Below are positions 37,001 to 47,123 of a stretch of 64,000 nucleotides of DNA, in pieces. Numbering within the stretch: position 1 is the stretch's first letter; each line of letters starts with the position of its first letter. The position numbers were made by a program, and so were the translations under genes. The notes below the pieces were generated by a model. The model was not told the DNA's origin, ran no database searches, and saw nothing but the letters and a program-made list of their open reading frames with translations. The stretch lies in contig JAVTVJ010011652.1 of the NCBI GenBank assembly GCA_034509425.1, positions 759,001 through 823,000 of the forward strand. The letters run 5' to 3'. This DNA is from Eopsaltria australis. Taxonomy: Eukaryota > Chordata > Aves > Passeriformes > Petroicidae.

Positions 37001-37331
37001 TTTCATGTCAAGAGATGCACATGAGAAACATAAAAAGCAATAACCAATCAATTTTCTGAGAACTACTTAATAAAATCTGGTGTTTTTCTACACTTACCTG
37101 CAGGAAGGAAATCCTTTCGACGCCACTGCAGGATACCGAAACCTCACTTACGAGGAGGTTCTGCAGGAGCTGGTGAAACACAAAGAGCAGCTCAAGAAGA
37201 AGGACACCCACATTCGTGAGCTCGAGGATTACATTGACAATCTCCTGGTACGAGTGATGGAGGAAACCCCCAGCATTCTCAGAGTGCCATATGAACCTTC
37301 TCGGAAAGCTGGCAAATTTTCCAAAAGCTGA
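9702..37331 (+). CDS. RAB11FIP2: RAB11FIP2, Rab11 family-interacting protein 2 (five coding exons, 509 aa)
   Basis: CDS join(9702..10054, 20855..21297, 21982..22441, 33468..33513, 37104..37331), 1530 nt. The product is a class I Rab11 effector of recycling endosomes. It binds Rab11-GTP, phospholipid, EH-domain proteins and myosin Vb, and acts in recycling and apical trafficking. Residues about 1-125 form a C2 domain. The MARK2 target Ser227 is present in the AHSMSDL motif. NPF motifs occur at 320-322, 403-405 and 437-439, with a DPF at 300-302. Residues about 445-496 form the coiled-coil Rab11-binding domain, containing YIDNLLVRVMEE with the key Ile at 478. Human protein is 512 aa, so this is full length. 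ATG 9702 is the first in-frame ATG; a second follows at once (Met-Met). Pro121 stands where I recall Arg in human. No frameshift or premature stop was seen. Confidence 0.97.
10961..11482 (-). other. Unidentified antisense open frame in intron 1, possible gene or retrocopy fragment
   Basis: The minus-strand frame is open for about 186 codons, from a TAA just upstream of 11482 to a stop at the low-coordinate end. From about 11430 downwards it has balanced, protein-like composition and mixed third positions. Visible segments include SSLVLFDLSHAFKQDQVLRW, LQLPRLLEVQPQQSETDK and an acidic/basic helix-like ETLEEERHLEQELFNRCRK. The first in-frame ATG is at 11302, giving 113 aa. An AATAAA on the minus strand (TTTATT at 10776-10781) lies about 180 bp past the stop. 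No poly(A) tail, target-site duplication or good acceptor was found. I do not recognise a family. It could be a retrocopy fragment, an orphan exon or a chance frame. Confidence 0.3.
12140..12430. promoter_or_regulatory. CpG-rich patch inside intron 1
   Basis: About 17 CpGs occur in roughly 290 bp, with the densest part at about 12155-12210 (TCGCGG, CCCCGGG, ACGCCGCGCG). The surrounding intron has almost none for kilobases. The second half (12330-12430) is less GC-rich but keeps CpGs. Such retention suggests an unmethylated regulatory element or secondary promoter. It sits 0.7-0.9 kb upstream, in the minus direction, of the antisense open frame at 10961-11482. Confidence 0.4.
14180..14400. promoter_or_regulatory. 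Candidate conserved noncoding element in intron 1
   Basis: This stretch looks dense with homeodomain-like and bZIP-like sites and retains several CpGs in an AT-rich setting. A TGACTCAGC (AP-1/MAF-type) motif lies at 14382-14390. The call rests only on sequence texture; no alignment was possible. Confidence 0.2.
15480..15493 (+). repeat. Poly(A) run in intron 1
   Basis: Fourteen consecutive A. No retroposed body is recognisable next to it. Confidence 0.9.
20855..21297 (+). CDS. RAB11FIP2: RAB11FIP2 coding exon 2
   Basis: Encodes the end of Glu118 through the first base of Gly266. It includes the conserved class I FIP segment RGEINVNIQFMRNNMTASMF, the basic KLKDKMKGRKNDGTFSDTSS stretch, and SSAHSMSDL with Ser227, the position of the MARK2 phosphosite known in the mammalian protein. 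The myosin Vb-binding part of FIP2 maps to this middle region in the literature. The acceptor is a strong polypyrimidine tract ending TTTAAG. The donor is GTAAGT at 21298. Confidence 0.97.
21298..21981 (+). other. RAB11FIP2: RAB11FIP2 intron 2 (684 bp)
   Basis: Donor GTAAGT at 21298, acceptor ATTGTTTGCAG ending at 21981. AT-rich; nothing else recognisable. It is the shortest intron of the gene. Confidence 0.95.
21982..22441 (+). CDS. RAB11FIP2: RAB11FIP2 coding exon 3 (NPF-motif region)
   Basis: Encodes the rest of Gly266 to two bases of Ser419. It opens SLKSPHRRTLSVDTSKMNQ. It contains DPF at 300-302 and NPF at 320-322 and 403-405, the motif class bound by EH-domain proteins such as EHD1 and Reps1. 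A highly charged run (KEIKKEKKEK, residues 344-353) precedes VSLFERVTGKKDS. The region is otherwise Ser-rich and probably disordered. The donor is GTAGGT at 22442. Confidence 0.97.
23224..23245. repeat. (TAAA)n microsatellite
   Basis: About five and a half TAAA units in intron 3, flanked by TA-rich DNA. Confidence 0.9.
26279..26409. repeat. Degenerate 33-bp tandem array, three clear units plus one diverged
   Basis: Units start at 26311 (TTATTAACAAGGTCCT), 26344 (TAATTAACAGGACCT) and 26377 (TAATTAACAAGATCTT), exactly 33 bp apart. Each ends in a purine-rich segment closing GGG or AGG. A further TTATTAGGACCT at 26279 looks like a more diverged first unit, 32 bp before. Each unit carries a TTAACA or TAATTAACA core. 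Confidence 0.7.
31661..31999. promoter_or_regulatory. CpG-retaining block in intron 3, candidate regulatory element
   Basis: About eleven CpGs occur in 340 bp of otherwise AT-rich intron that is nearly CpG-free on both sides. An AGCTGCCGCT decamer is repeated exactly at 31682-31691 and 31701-31710, 19 bp apart. The block lies about 1.5 kb before exon 4. There is no open frame of interest. The call as an enhancer-like element is inference. Confidence 0.3.
32957..32978. repeat. Perfect 9-bp inverted repeat with TTTT loop
   Basis: AAGATGGCT, four T, then AGCCATCTT. A perfect stem-loop in intron 3, too small for a miRNA precursor; no function is assigned. Confidence 0.6.
33468..33513 (+). CDS. 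RAB11FIP2: RAB11FIP2 coding exon 4 (46 nt)
   Basis: Encodes the end of Ser419 to Thr434 (SFNVNPSGIEDLRKKT). It is short and lies between an 11.0-kb and a 3.6-kb intron. The acceptor has a good polypyrimidine tract ending CCTGTAG and the donor is GTGAGT at 33514. The length (46 nt) is not a multiple of three, so skipping it would shift the frame before the Rab11-binding domain. It aligns with the segment before the last NPF in the mammalian protein. Confidence 0.95.
33514..37103 (+). other. RAB11FIP2: RAB11FIP2 intron 4 (3.6 kb)
   Basis: Donor GTGAGT at 33514, acceptor TTTTTCTACACTTACCTGCAG ending at 37103. Oligo-T of 14 bases lies at 33630-33643. AT-rich, with no recognisable element or exon inside. 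Confidence 0.93.
37104..37331 (+). CDS. RAB11FIP2: RAB11FIP2 coding exon 5 (Rab11-binding domain)
   Basis: Encodes residues 435-509 and the TGA stop at 37329-37331. It begins with the third NPF motif (EGNPFDATAGY) and then a coiled-coil, TYEEVLQELVKHKEQLKKKD. The Rab-binding core ELEDYIDNLLVRVMEETPSI follows. The Ile of YID (here 478) corresponds to the Ile whose mutation abolishes Rab11 binding in the human protein. The tail PYEPSRKAGKFSKS is typical of FIP2. The whole Rab11-binding unit sits in this one exon. Confidence 0.97.
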   Translation, partial: EGNPFDATAGYRNLTYEEVLQELVKHKEQLKKKDTHIRELEDYIDNLLVRVMEETPSILRVPYEPSRKAGKFSKS

Positions 37332-38138
37332 GAGAGTGGTACTTGAGGGTACTTTCTGCTGAGTACGTTAGTGGAAGGAGATCACACTTTAATAGTTCTC
37401 TTCATTCTTTTTCTCCTAAGAAATCCCAGGAAAATGGGGAGGAGAGACAATGGTGTGCGTTTTTTCCTTTTATTTTTTTTTAAATCCAAACACTAGCAGG
37501 GGCTGCCAAAAGTCGTATTCTGTTAGATTACCTAAGTTACTCTTTGGTTTGTTTTATTTTTGAAAACACCTTTAGGTACAGAATACTTAAAATAGAGTTA
37601 ATGATACATATTAAATATGTCCATGCAGTTTATACAATAGCTTGGTGTTCACCATGTGGCAGTTTCAGCTGGGAAGCCTGTGCTGTTATGAATGTTTTCT
37701 TGAATGATTATTGGTATTAGGCAAATATACTGATTCTTTTCTTACAGCATGCCATCAAGACCACTGTTTCCAATCCAGTGTAGTACTCTCTAAACCTAAG
37801 TGTGGTTTGTTGCAATGGTATGTAGTTCTGCACATCCTAGAGGAAAACAGTGATGCACAATCCTTGCAGAGTAAATGCCGTATTCTATACAATGTGCTTT
37901 TTATATAACAATATTAAAAAACCCGTGCCATTTCTGTTGTGGCACATGCTGGAACCAGTTATTTTACACTTAAATGCTGAATTTTGTGTACAATGAGTGA
38001 ACTTTGCTGGTGAGCTCATGACATAAGGTTGTTTTGAGGATCTTTTTGTATGGAGTTACTGCATGCCTTTTTATGTGTTAAAAGTACTTTGAACAGTGTT
38101 CACAGAGTCAGAGGTACAACTGGAGAACTCAAGGAAGG

Positions 38139-38144
38139 AATAAA
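38139..38144 (+). terminator. RAB11FIP2: Possible proximal poly(A) signal
   Basis: AATAAA in GGAAGGAATAAAGAAATG, about 810 nt after the stop. Downstream sequence is only weakly U/GU-rich. It might produce a short 3' UTR form; use is unproven. Confidence 0.35.
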
Positions 38145-38374
38145 GAAATGAATACTTTGATTCAGTCAAAGTCTACTGCAATGAAAATCTAGCAGAAATG
38201 GAGAGGCTGACTTAAATAGACACGATAAATCAATTTAAGGTTGAGTTTTACATTATATATGTGTCTTAACTTTTTAAATCTTATGAGAACAAAGTATATG
38301 CCTTTAGAAATAGGCCATGATGCTTAAACACATATAGAGCACTTAGGCTTTTCATTAAAAATGTCTGTATTCCA

Positions 38375-38382
38375 TGTAAATA
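38375..38382 (+). promoter_or_regulatory. Pumilio-type motif in 3' UTR
   Basis: TGTAAATA matches the TGTANATA consensus of PUF proteins. A single 8-mer can arise by chance. Confidence 0.3.
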
Positions 38383-40064
38383 GTTCTAAAAGTCAGTTTT
38401 CATTGAGGTAAATGAAAGAAGAATGTAGTAAATATCTTCCTCATCATTTAATGATTGTAAAATGATGTATGAAAAAGGTATCTGTTATTCAATGAATTGG
38501 AAAAATATAGTGATGAATGTATAAGGGGAAAATACTGTAGGAGAACCCTCAAAATACCAACATGAATAGATTTTAATTTAAATTTTCTTAATAAGAGTCT
38601 TACTTGGATTTTCTGTGAAACAGTAAATGTTATTTTTAAAATGTACAGAGAATATTTTAGATTTGGATTTAAGATAACTGTCTTTTCCTCTCTTTCTGCA
38701 TCTGATCTGTTGGATTTTTTTACAGCACCATGAAATGGCTGCTTCTGAGGTGACCAAAAAAAGCTTGAAATTAAATTCCAATGTTTTTGTTGTTGTTGTG
38801 AAATATTTAAATATATTTTCATTTTTTAAACCGCAGAAATTGGTAATACCTTGAATACTTATACATGTGGAAGGGTTGAAAAAGTTCTGTCTGACTGCTC
38901 TTCGTTAGTATTGTAGGACAGCACAGAATTATTCTTGTTACAAAAAAAACTTCTTTGTACAAATGTTTTCAGATTTCATTTAATTATTTTGGGCTTTTTC
39001 TCCTTTATTTTGTTCTTTTATTTAGCAACTACCTCCTGTCCCCTTTTAGCACTGTCCCTAAAACATGTGCAGCCGGAGTTCCCAACCCACCAGTGGGATC
39101 CCTGTGCCTGGATGGATCCTGAGAGATCCCAGGCCTGCCCAGCTGTAGAGCTCTGTATTTGTATTTTGCAGTGCAGAAATCCATCCCACACCAGGCAGTC
39201 TTTCTTTTGCCAGCCCAAGGATGTATTGAGTTTGGTACCTCAGAAACCACGTGAATGTTCTTTAGACCCACTTCAGATCTCGCTGACTGTAAATTTGCTG
39301 TAATTTATTCAAAGTGCCAAAGGTTATGTACTGGGTTATGGTACATTTGCTGTTGGAAGTTGGGGTTTGCACTCAATTAGATTTAAAATTTCTAATTACA
39401 CCAAGATGTATTTCAGTTACTCAGTATTTCCATAAAAGTTCTTAAACATTTTCAAATGCTTGGCCAAAGCCAGCGGGGTTTTCTCATGTTGTTGATGGGG
39501 AAATGTTCTGCAATTGTTTTGAATTCCACACTCATTTTCAGCTAACTGCTATGAGACCATCTCCAGTATCCACAGTGCTCAAATCACACACACCAGTGAG
39601 GATCAACGGCTACACTAAGCAGACAATGTGCTCCAATGACTTCTCACATGCAAGCCAACTTATAATTATTAAAATGAAACTTTACTATATTTAGCACCTC
39701 TGAAATCACTTCTTTTAGAATGTAAATGTAGAATTTCAAACTGCATAATTGACTAAAAGCAGATCATTTGACATATTTGCATACCGAGAATGATAAGCAG
39801 ATTAAAGGTAGCGAAAAGATCAATTTTTGTGCATTAGTGAAGAAATTTACTGAAGCTTTGAATGTGCTATCTAGTCTTTATCTGATCTTAAAGTGAACAA
39901 AAGCACCTTTTGTTTCTAACAGTTTATCAAGAAAGAGAGGAGGACAACAAATGCAGTTTAGGGAAAGGTAAAGTTACTGAGAGGTAGAATGAGACATTAA
40001 CAGCTGTGAAGATAGTATAGAATTTATAAGTACAGATACAGGCTGCTTTTGGAGCAGTTCTGGG

Positions 40065-40130
40065 AAGATTACATACACATTATTTTCTGCTTAGAAAGAT
40101 TACATACACATTATTTTCTGCTTAGAAAGA
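40065..40130. repeat. Perfect 31-bp tandem duplication in 3' UTR
   Basis: Two identical 31-bp units at 40065-40095 and 40096-40126, followed by four bases of a third. Each unit begins AAGATTACATACACATTATT and ends CTGCTTAGA. Identity of the copies implies recent origin or slippage, or an assembly artefact. Confidence 0.92.
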
Positions 40131-41669
40131 AAATTTTAGCATTTTCCTATATTCTGAGATTAGTTTTTAAAAGCATCTTCACCCCACATGTATTTTTTGA
40201 ACCATGCAGCTTTCAAACGAAAACTTTTCGTGCAGAGTAATTTGTATGTTGAAAACAAAGGAAGTTCTGTTCTTCTCACAGGATAAAACTGTAGACTTTC
40301 TTGCAGATCCTTTTAAACCCATTAAAACTTGCCACTTGTGGTCAGTCCTTTAAACCTTAGGGATGAAAATTTTGAACATCTTCATATTATTTTGATATTT
40401 TCTCTCATAAATTAGCATACGAGTTCGTGCATGCATGCACTGTACTTTGAAATTATCCTTTGAAACAGCTCTGCTCATAGCCATGTATTTTACTTACTTA
40501 AAATGACAAATATGAAGGCCATACTTTAATGTTGTAAGTCAGAAATGTAAACTTTCTGCCACTCAAGAAGGATGTTTAATATTTATATATGTTACCTCTT
40601 GCTGCTGTATTTTACATTTAGCTTGGTTTTCCACCTCCTAATGAATGTAGCATTCTCCCTAGATTATACATAACTGCATTTATTGCTGTTGGCTCTGTGT
40701 CAAGAACTATTTGTAATTTTCCAGCTGTGGAAATGTTGCCTTGTATTTAGAAAGGTTTCACGATTTGGGGACCTGATGAAAATCATGCTCATTAGATACT
40801 AGCCTGCATTCCTTTCTGTACGGGATGCCCTTTCTTAGATGCATCTTAAAACAAACAGAACTGCTGTCTTAATGTGTTTACTGCTGCACTGGGGGTTTAT
40901 TGTCACTTCCAGCTTTAAAGAAAGATTATTGTCCCACATCGAGTATGTAAAGTGAGCTGATGCTTTTCTGCTCTTTATGTACCATTGCTGTTGTAGATAC
41001 GATAGCGGCGTTAGCTGGGCTTTTCCAGTGGTGAATTTAGAGCATGTTGACTAACTTCCCCTTCTTTGAAGTACTTGCTGAAGGATTATAGCACTGCTGT
41101 GTTCATGATGCTAGATTTAAGGGTCTGTCAGCACTTTCGGTATGAAACCCTATTTTCAGGGATTTATAACTTAAAAATTTCGATACAGTCGCTGGAAGTA
41201 TTTAATATGCAATAGGTAGCACTTTAACCTGTTCATGAAGGGGTTTGAGATTTGTTTCTGTTGAAAAGGTCACAGTCTCCTAAAGCATGGTGGGCATTTG
41301 CTTTATCTTTTATAATTTCTACATTGAAGAAGCCACTGTGTGTTACAAGTGGTCAAGCCATTCCTATTCATCTTAGAAGCTTCCAGGTGTCTTGTATTAC
41401 AATGTATTATAAAAAGCTGAAGATCCAGGTTATATAGGAAGTCTGTAAAAGATATGAACATTACTTATAACTTAAGGGTTTTATTTTGTCTCGTGCAATC
41501 AATGGTAGTTTGTCTACATTTAATAATGGTACAGAATCATAACAATATGCACTTGTGAGAACTATTAACTTAGAATGCATGGAAAACTTTATTTTTGTTC
41601 CATTATTGCAACTTCAGATCCTTTAATTTGATTAAAATGTTATCTTAATATTTTCATTTCTGTTCATTA

Positions 41670-41699
41670 AATAAATATTGCATGTCTAACACTAATAAA
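41670..41699 (+). terminator. RAB11FIP2: Distal poly(A) signals of RAB11FIP2
   Basis: Two AATAAA hexamers at 41670-41675 and 41694-41699, followed by ATGCACTACTGCAG and a GU-rich GAATTGTGGC with CTGTGTTATG downstream. This is a good layout for cleavage near 41712-41725. It is the most convincing gene end in the region. Confidence 0.7.
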
Positions 41700-43319
41700 G
41701 CACCACAATGCACTACTGCAGTATTTCTTGAATTGTGGCATTAATCTGTGTTATGCAAAGCATGTGACTCCTAAACTCCACGGTGTTGAGGCTCTCAGAC
41801 CACAGAGAGGGGTATTTCCTTAGGGATAGCTCTAAATGAATATCCCAGATGTTTGCAGGGTAGCCATTAAGGGAAATCTCTTCACTAGTGTCCAAAATTT
41901 AGAATTAGTGAAAAAAATTGTGTGCTCTTAAATGTCCTAATCTGTATGTTTTTTTTAGTATGGTATCTGCAATCCCTCTAAATGCACCATTCCTCTGATG
42001 CCATGGCTGTGTAAATATCGCCAGGAGATCTTTGGCACTGCAGCCCAGAACAGCATTTAGCATGAGAACAAACACATTGCAAATTCTGATATGGAAAACA
42101 TGACACATACTTCTCTTAATGCTTGACAGAATAAAAACCCAACCAGAACGACAGAAAGCTGGAGCATCCTCTCCCATTGCTTAGAAGTCTTTTTTTTCAA
42201 TGCTCCCACAAGTTTTTCTCCTCTTCCATGAAGCAGCAAAACAGCAAAGCCTGTCCCCTGACAGCAGCAGGTTTTCTGGATGGTGAGAAGGTATGGAGAA
42301 CAGTCCTGGTTTGGGAGAAGAACACTGGGAATTTTCCACCCAGTTTCCTGGAGCCTTGAATTCCACAGGGATTTTGATTCCTTTCCTGGCAGTTCACTTG
42401 CTCTGTGAGCAGGTCCTTGGTCAATACAGCTATGGACGTAGAAAGCCTAGAAAGGATTCTTCTCTTCAAGGTGTCCATGAAGTGTGGTGGTTTTGGGAAA
42501 TCACAGCCTATTTATGAGCTGTCCATGGACTTCCACACATGTTTTTATGCAGATTCCATCAGCTGTGTCACCCCTTGGCTCACAGATTTTGCCACTATTC
42601 CGGTGTGTGAGAGGTGAGGAATGAGGACAGGAGAGGGAGGCAGGTTTCAGAAAGCACCACACTGCCTGTTCAATACCGGCTTCCATCTGTAATTCACATC
42701 TGGTAACTAATCTCAGTTCCTGTGCCCGTTTGAAAAGGGAGCCACACCATTTCCCTCCCTCAGAGGAATAATGTTTGTTAGCTGATACCAGCTGCAATCC
42801 TATTGAAGATATGAGAGCCCAACTCGATTAAACAGCTTCCATTCTCCCCAGCCTTTGGAGTTTTCATTATTAACCATCTCAACCCCCTAATTAAGGTTTT
42901 CAAGGATATTTTAAATATAGTTTAGCATTTAAAGAGCTATTGAAATTAGATGTAAACTACAAGTGTCATTAAGGACAATTCTCTCTCCAGTTGCGCTTAT
43001 TGAAGTTATTCTTTTATGGAACCATAGAGAGTAAAAATCAGGAATTCATTCCCCTATTTTAATTTGGTTTTTATGGGTGTGTTGTGCAAGTTCTTGCTGC
43101 AGCTCACTTGGGATACATTGCCCTTTTGTATAACACTGGGCATGTTTGTAAAGTGAAAAACAATGGTGATAAAAATCGAATCCCATCTCTTTTTCTGGAT
43201 TAATAAATTAAATGTTGGATTATTTGTAATAGTGCCATTTTAGGAGAGATCTGCTAAGGGAAGCTGTTTTCTCTTCTCTGTACTACTCACTGAATAATTA
43301 GGAGAGAAGGCTGCCACAC

Positions 43320-43500
43320 TGAGTGCAGCCCAACCTGGGAACTGTGGCATTGATTGTGTAATGTTATATAAATATCAGTATATTAAGTGCTGGAAGCCAG
43401 TGGCTATTACACGGGGATTATTGCAATGTATTTATAATGTGTTTTTACAGCATTTAGTAATGTAGATCGGTCTTTGATAAATGGATGATGATTTAGGACA
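43320..43500. promoter_or_regulatory. Candidate conserved noncoding element
   Basis: A stretch with the texture of deeply conserved enhancers: GTGGCTATTACACGGGGATT then ATTGCAATGTATTTATAATG, with TAAT cores and a retained CpG. Judgement from sequence texture only. Confidence 0.2.
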
Positions 43501-44159
43501 GAAAAGTACCCTCTGTGGCTAAACACTGACATGTTTGTACTCTAAAAGTAAGCAGCTTAAAAAGGTTTTAGGGCCATGCAACGTTTAAATTAAGCCGAAT
43601 ACTAAAAAGGGGAGAAACTTCGTGGGATGTTGGTTTGTTTTGGTTTTTTTTGTTTCAGCCTAAACAGTGTCTACTGTGTGACATGCAGGAATGAGCAGAA
43701 GCAGCACCAGGGAGATTCCATTGTTGGGATCCAGAAAAACCCAGTAACAATAAAATGTAGGCCTAGTAATCTGATTTTGAGAGATCTATTCACCCAGCAT
43801 CTGCCAAGTTCTGTTTGTAACAGAAGGAGGTAACACAGCATCCCTTACGAACAAGATTATTGGTAGGGTGAAAACCCCCCAAAAAGTGGGAGTTTAACAG
43901 AGGGATGAGTTCTCAAAGGTTTAGATGTGGGACTGGTGTTGGGCAGAAGCAGAGCTGTCACTTCAGCTTTTTCAGTCCTGCTGACACTGGTATTAAATTT
44001 CAGGGATTAAACAAACCACATTCCTAGGAAAGTTAGGAAGTGTCTGAGGAAATTTGGGGTGTGCAGCACGTGGCTGGCCAGGTTGCCTCTGCTGTTACTT
44101 GAAGTGGGTGTCTGGCTCAGGGTCTTGTGGAGTGGCCAAAATGTGTCACATCACCTCCT

Positions 44160-44560
44160 CTAAATCATTCATCTGGGGCCCTCCGAGGTGTTGAGTGTCT
44201 CCTTCTCCGATAACTTGCTGCTCACATTATGAATTCCTTGAAAATTGACTCCCTGGGACATCTTTGCAGGAGACATCAAGGGTCTCCATTTAAATTTAAT
44301 GAATATTGTGTAATTTGCCAAGGACTTCCACAATGCATTAGGAAAATCTGCCTCTTCGAGACCAGAGCTTTGCCAAAATAATGGCAGCTTAATTGCATCC
44401 TTTAAAAGCAACTGCTGACTCTCCAGCTATGAGTATTTTCCATTTCCTAATAAAATGTTTTCACATTAAAGCAGCTTATTTCATTAACTTATAATTCATA
44501 GCTTAAATATGCTTATATTTTGCTAATTGTAGATTACTTAGTTCTTATTTTTAAGGAACA
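44160..44560. promoter_or_regulatory. Candidate conserved noncoding element
   Basis: Unique, non-repetitive sequence with many TAAT/ATTA and AATTAC-like cores, for example TTAATGAATATTGTGTAATT near 44297 and GGCAGCTTAATTGCATCC near 44384. CpGs are retained in its first part. Texture-based call only. Confidence 0.22.
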
Positions 44561-45829
44561 CTGAAGCACAAAATACAAAATGTCAGGGGTTTTCTTGAAA
44601 GAAAAGTCTTGCCTTGTGCATAGCAATTGCATTTGGATAAGCATTTAATATATGCTATTTTTAAGGAGTTTTTACATGCTATTTTAAACTAAATAATTAA
44701 ACTTCTATAACAAGAAACAATTTGAATTGTTCATGCAATTTATAGTTTTAATTCCCTTATAGATATGTGCTCCAGTATTTTATAGTTATGATTCAAAAGC
44801 TACCACAGTTACATATTTTAAATTGTAAGGATATATTGTGAGACTTCAAATTATTCTTTTCCAAAGTACCCAAAGCCAAAGTATCTGATAGACTCTTTTC
44901 TATTTTGTAAAAGTTAAAGGGAGGAATAAGGTTTTCCTAAAAATTTGTAGAAGCCTTTGTGCTGAACTGCAGTGCAGCTCAATTTGGGTATGTAGCTTCA
45001 GGCATTCTAGCAGGATAACATCAAATTTGCTTTATTTCTTTATAATTCGAGGACGAGAGAGTTTGCAGCAGGTGCTGGGTGCTACTTGTAAGGACCAAGT
45101 TACAAAATGTGGATGCTTTGTGAGATGTGGTCTTGGCTTTTTGGTGTTTGTGAAGTAGGTGGCATGTGAATACCAGTCTTATTTATGTGTCTAGGATCAG
45201 GTAGAAAACTTCCTATTTTCTGATATTTTCACATTGAAAAACTTTTATGATTTTTTTTTTAGTGGCCAGATAATATTTGGCTACAATGCATGTAACATTG
45301 ATTAATGTGACTGCTGTTTGAGACCCTCTTGTAATTGGCCTCATAATCCACACACAGAGTGCTGTGCAATAGTGTGAATTTGAAGTTGAGAGACTGATGA
45401 AAGGAACATCCATCAATAGTGGGGAGAAATGAAATAATCCTAATTAAAAGCAAAAGAATTGTGTGATCTGAATTAAGATTCGGTTGGTGGATACCGAAGA
45501 GTAGTTTTTCTGGTAAGTATTTTTATTATAACTGTCCAGTATAATTGCTTTGAGAAAAAACTCCTCCATTGTGTTTAATGGTATAAACTTTATTAGCTCT
45601 TTATAAACCAAATACTCCATAAGGGTCTTGGGCTTAACCTTTGTTTCATTGGATATGATTTCAGAGGGTTTAAGCAGAATTTTATTGCTGGAGTTGATCA
45701 CCACAGTTATATTTGCTAACAGGCTCATGGTTATTCTTTATCTGTTTCAGGATTTTCTGTTTAGTTTTAAGTGCTGAACATTTCACCACAGTCTATTTAG
45801 AGCATTATTTAAAGCTTGTTCCAGTTCTC

Positions 45830-46060
45830 TCCATTCTTACGCACGCCCATGTGTTAAACTACTCCAGAAACTGGCTCAGCTCTGACCATATTTGGAGGCT
45901 GTTCCTCTCCTTTGCTCTTGGGCTGGTTTGGACGGGGACTGACGTCTAAAGTAACAAATGAAAAATGTGATGAGAGCTGACTGCCAAAACCGGCATCAAA
46001 GCGAGTTTCTGAGGAGCTCATTGGAAAATTATCCTGAACTTTGGAAGGATGACTCAAAGC
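45830..46060. promoter_or_regulatory. Candidate regulatory element with a consensus CArG box
   Basis: CCATATTTGG at 45886-45895 is an exact CC(A/T)6GG serum response factor site. Around it CpGs are retained (TTACGCACGCCC, GACGGGGACTGACGTC, AACCGGC, AAGCGAG) in an otherwise CpG-poor region. GACGTC resembles a CRE/ATF half-palindrome. Conservation was not testable. Confidence 0.3.
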
Positions 46061-47096
46061 CACACTCTAAATAGAGCAAACCACAGTGAAATAAATGGCA
46101 AGGTGAGAACAGATTTCTTGAATAGAATGATTTCTTGTCCCCTTAAGACCAGAAAGTCGCTTTAGTCCTAGGGGAAAGGAAGCAAATTAGCAGATGAATT
46201 TCAAATATCAGTCAGGATGGGTTGCTCAGGATGTTCTTTGTCTGCAATCCCACAAACCTTGGCAGTTCCTGTCTGGGTTTTACTACACAGAAGTGTGTTA
46301 GTCAGAGAGCATTCCAAATGAAAGGTAACATTTGCTGATCGTGTCATGTGGGCCATCACTGACTTGTTTGAAAAGTTGCCAAGTCTGAGGGTGTGTTCTG
46401 TTAAATACACTCAGTGTCTTCCTCATCTGACTTAGGACTATGAGAACATTCAGCTCTGATTCATTAGTTTCATGTGAATAAAGAGGAGACCTGAATAAAG
46501 AGGATTTCCCTGAGTCCTTCAGAGAAACATGCAGACTCCCAGAAAACAGCTGCTGTAGCTGAGTGGAGAGCTGTGCTTTGTAGTTGAGTGTGTGTTTTAA
46601 AAAGCTGGCATTGGAAAAAAGAGAGAGTTCTGTGAGAAACCTAAGCCTCTCTCACAATCATGGCATCTCTCAAAGTCACAAGACTTTAAGATGTTTAGAA
46701 ATAGCTGGAGAAAACCATTCAGCAATGATGGTTTGTAGCAATTGGGAGCTGGAAAGAGAAATGTTGATTTTAGAGGGAGAGGAGGGTTTTGGCTGTGTTG
46801 AAGACTGATCAAATGCTAATATATAAGGTAGCTGTAGAAGGGAACAGCAGCTCTCTGAGAATATAAAAGGTGGAGAATGAGCTTGCTGAGTTTTTTCAGG
46901 GGCAGAGGATGGGAAGCAATAACTGCTGCCTTCCAGGAGGCAATAACTGGCTGGCTGCAGTAAAGCCTCGCTCTTCAGGAGAGCGATGGATGCTGTGAAC
47001 ACAAACAGTAACAGGTTTCTCAGATTTTTCTACTGCCTGGGAAAAAATCACACAAACTGTCCTCCAAAGTAAATTGCTTCAAGCACAAGCCCTTGA

Positions 47097-47123
47097 TTTT
47101 ATTTATTTTTTATTTATTTATTT
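47097..47123. repeat. TTTA-rich simple repeat
   Basis: Imperfect (TTTA)n with TATTTTTTAT interruption. Confidence 0.85.

Larger units (their letters stand above)
37332..41715 (+). other. RAB11FIP2: RAB11FIP2 3' UTR (about 4.4 kb)
   Basis: From the stop codon to just past paired polyadenylation signals at 41670-41675 and 41694-41699. A long 3' UTR is usual for this gene. It is AU-rich with several ATTTA and TTTTAAA stretches. An earlier AATAAA at 38139-38144 could give a short isoform of about 0.8 kb. A Pumilio-type TGTAAATA lies at 38375-38382. A 31-bp perfect tandem duplication lies at 40065-40130. Open frames within it show no protein-like composition. Confidence 0.8.
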
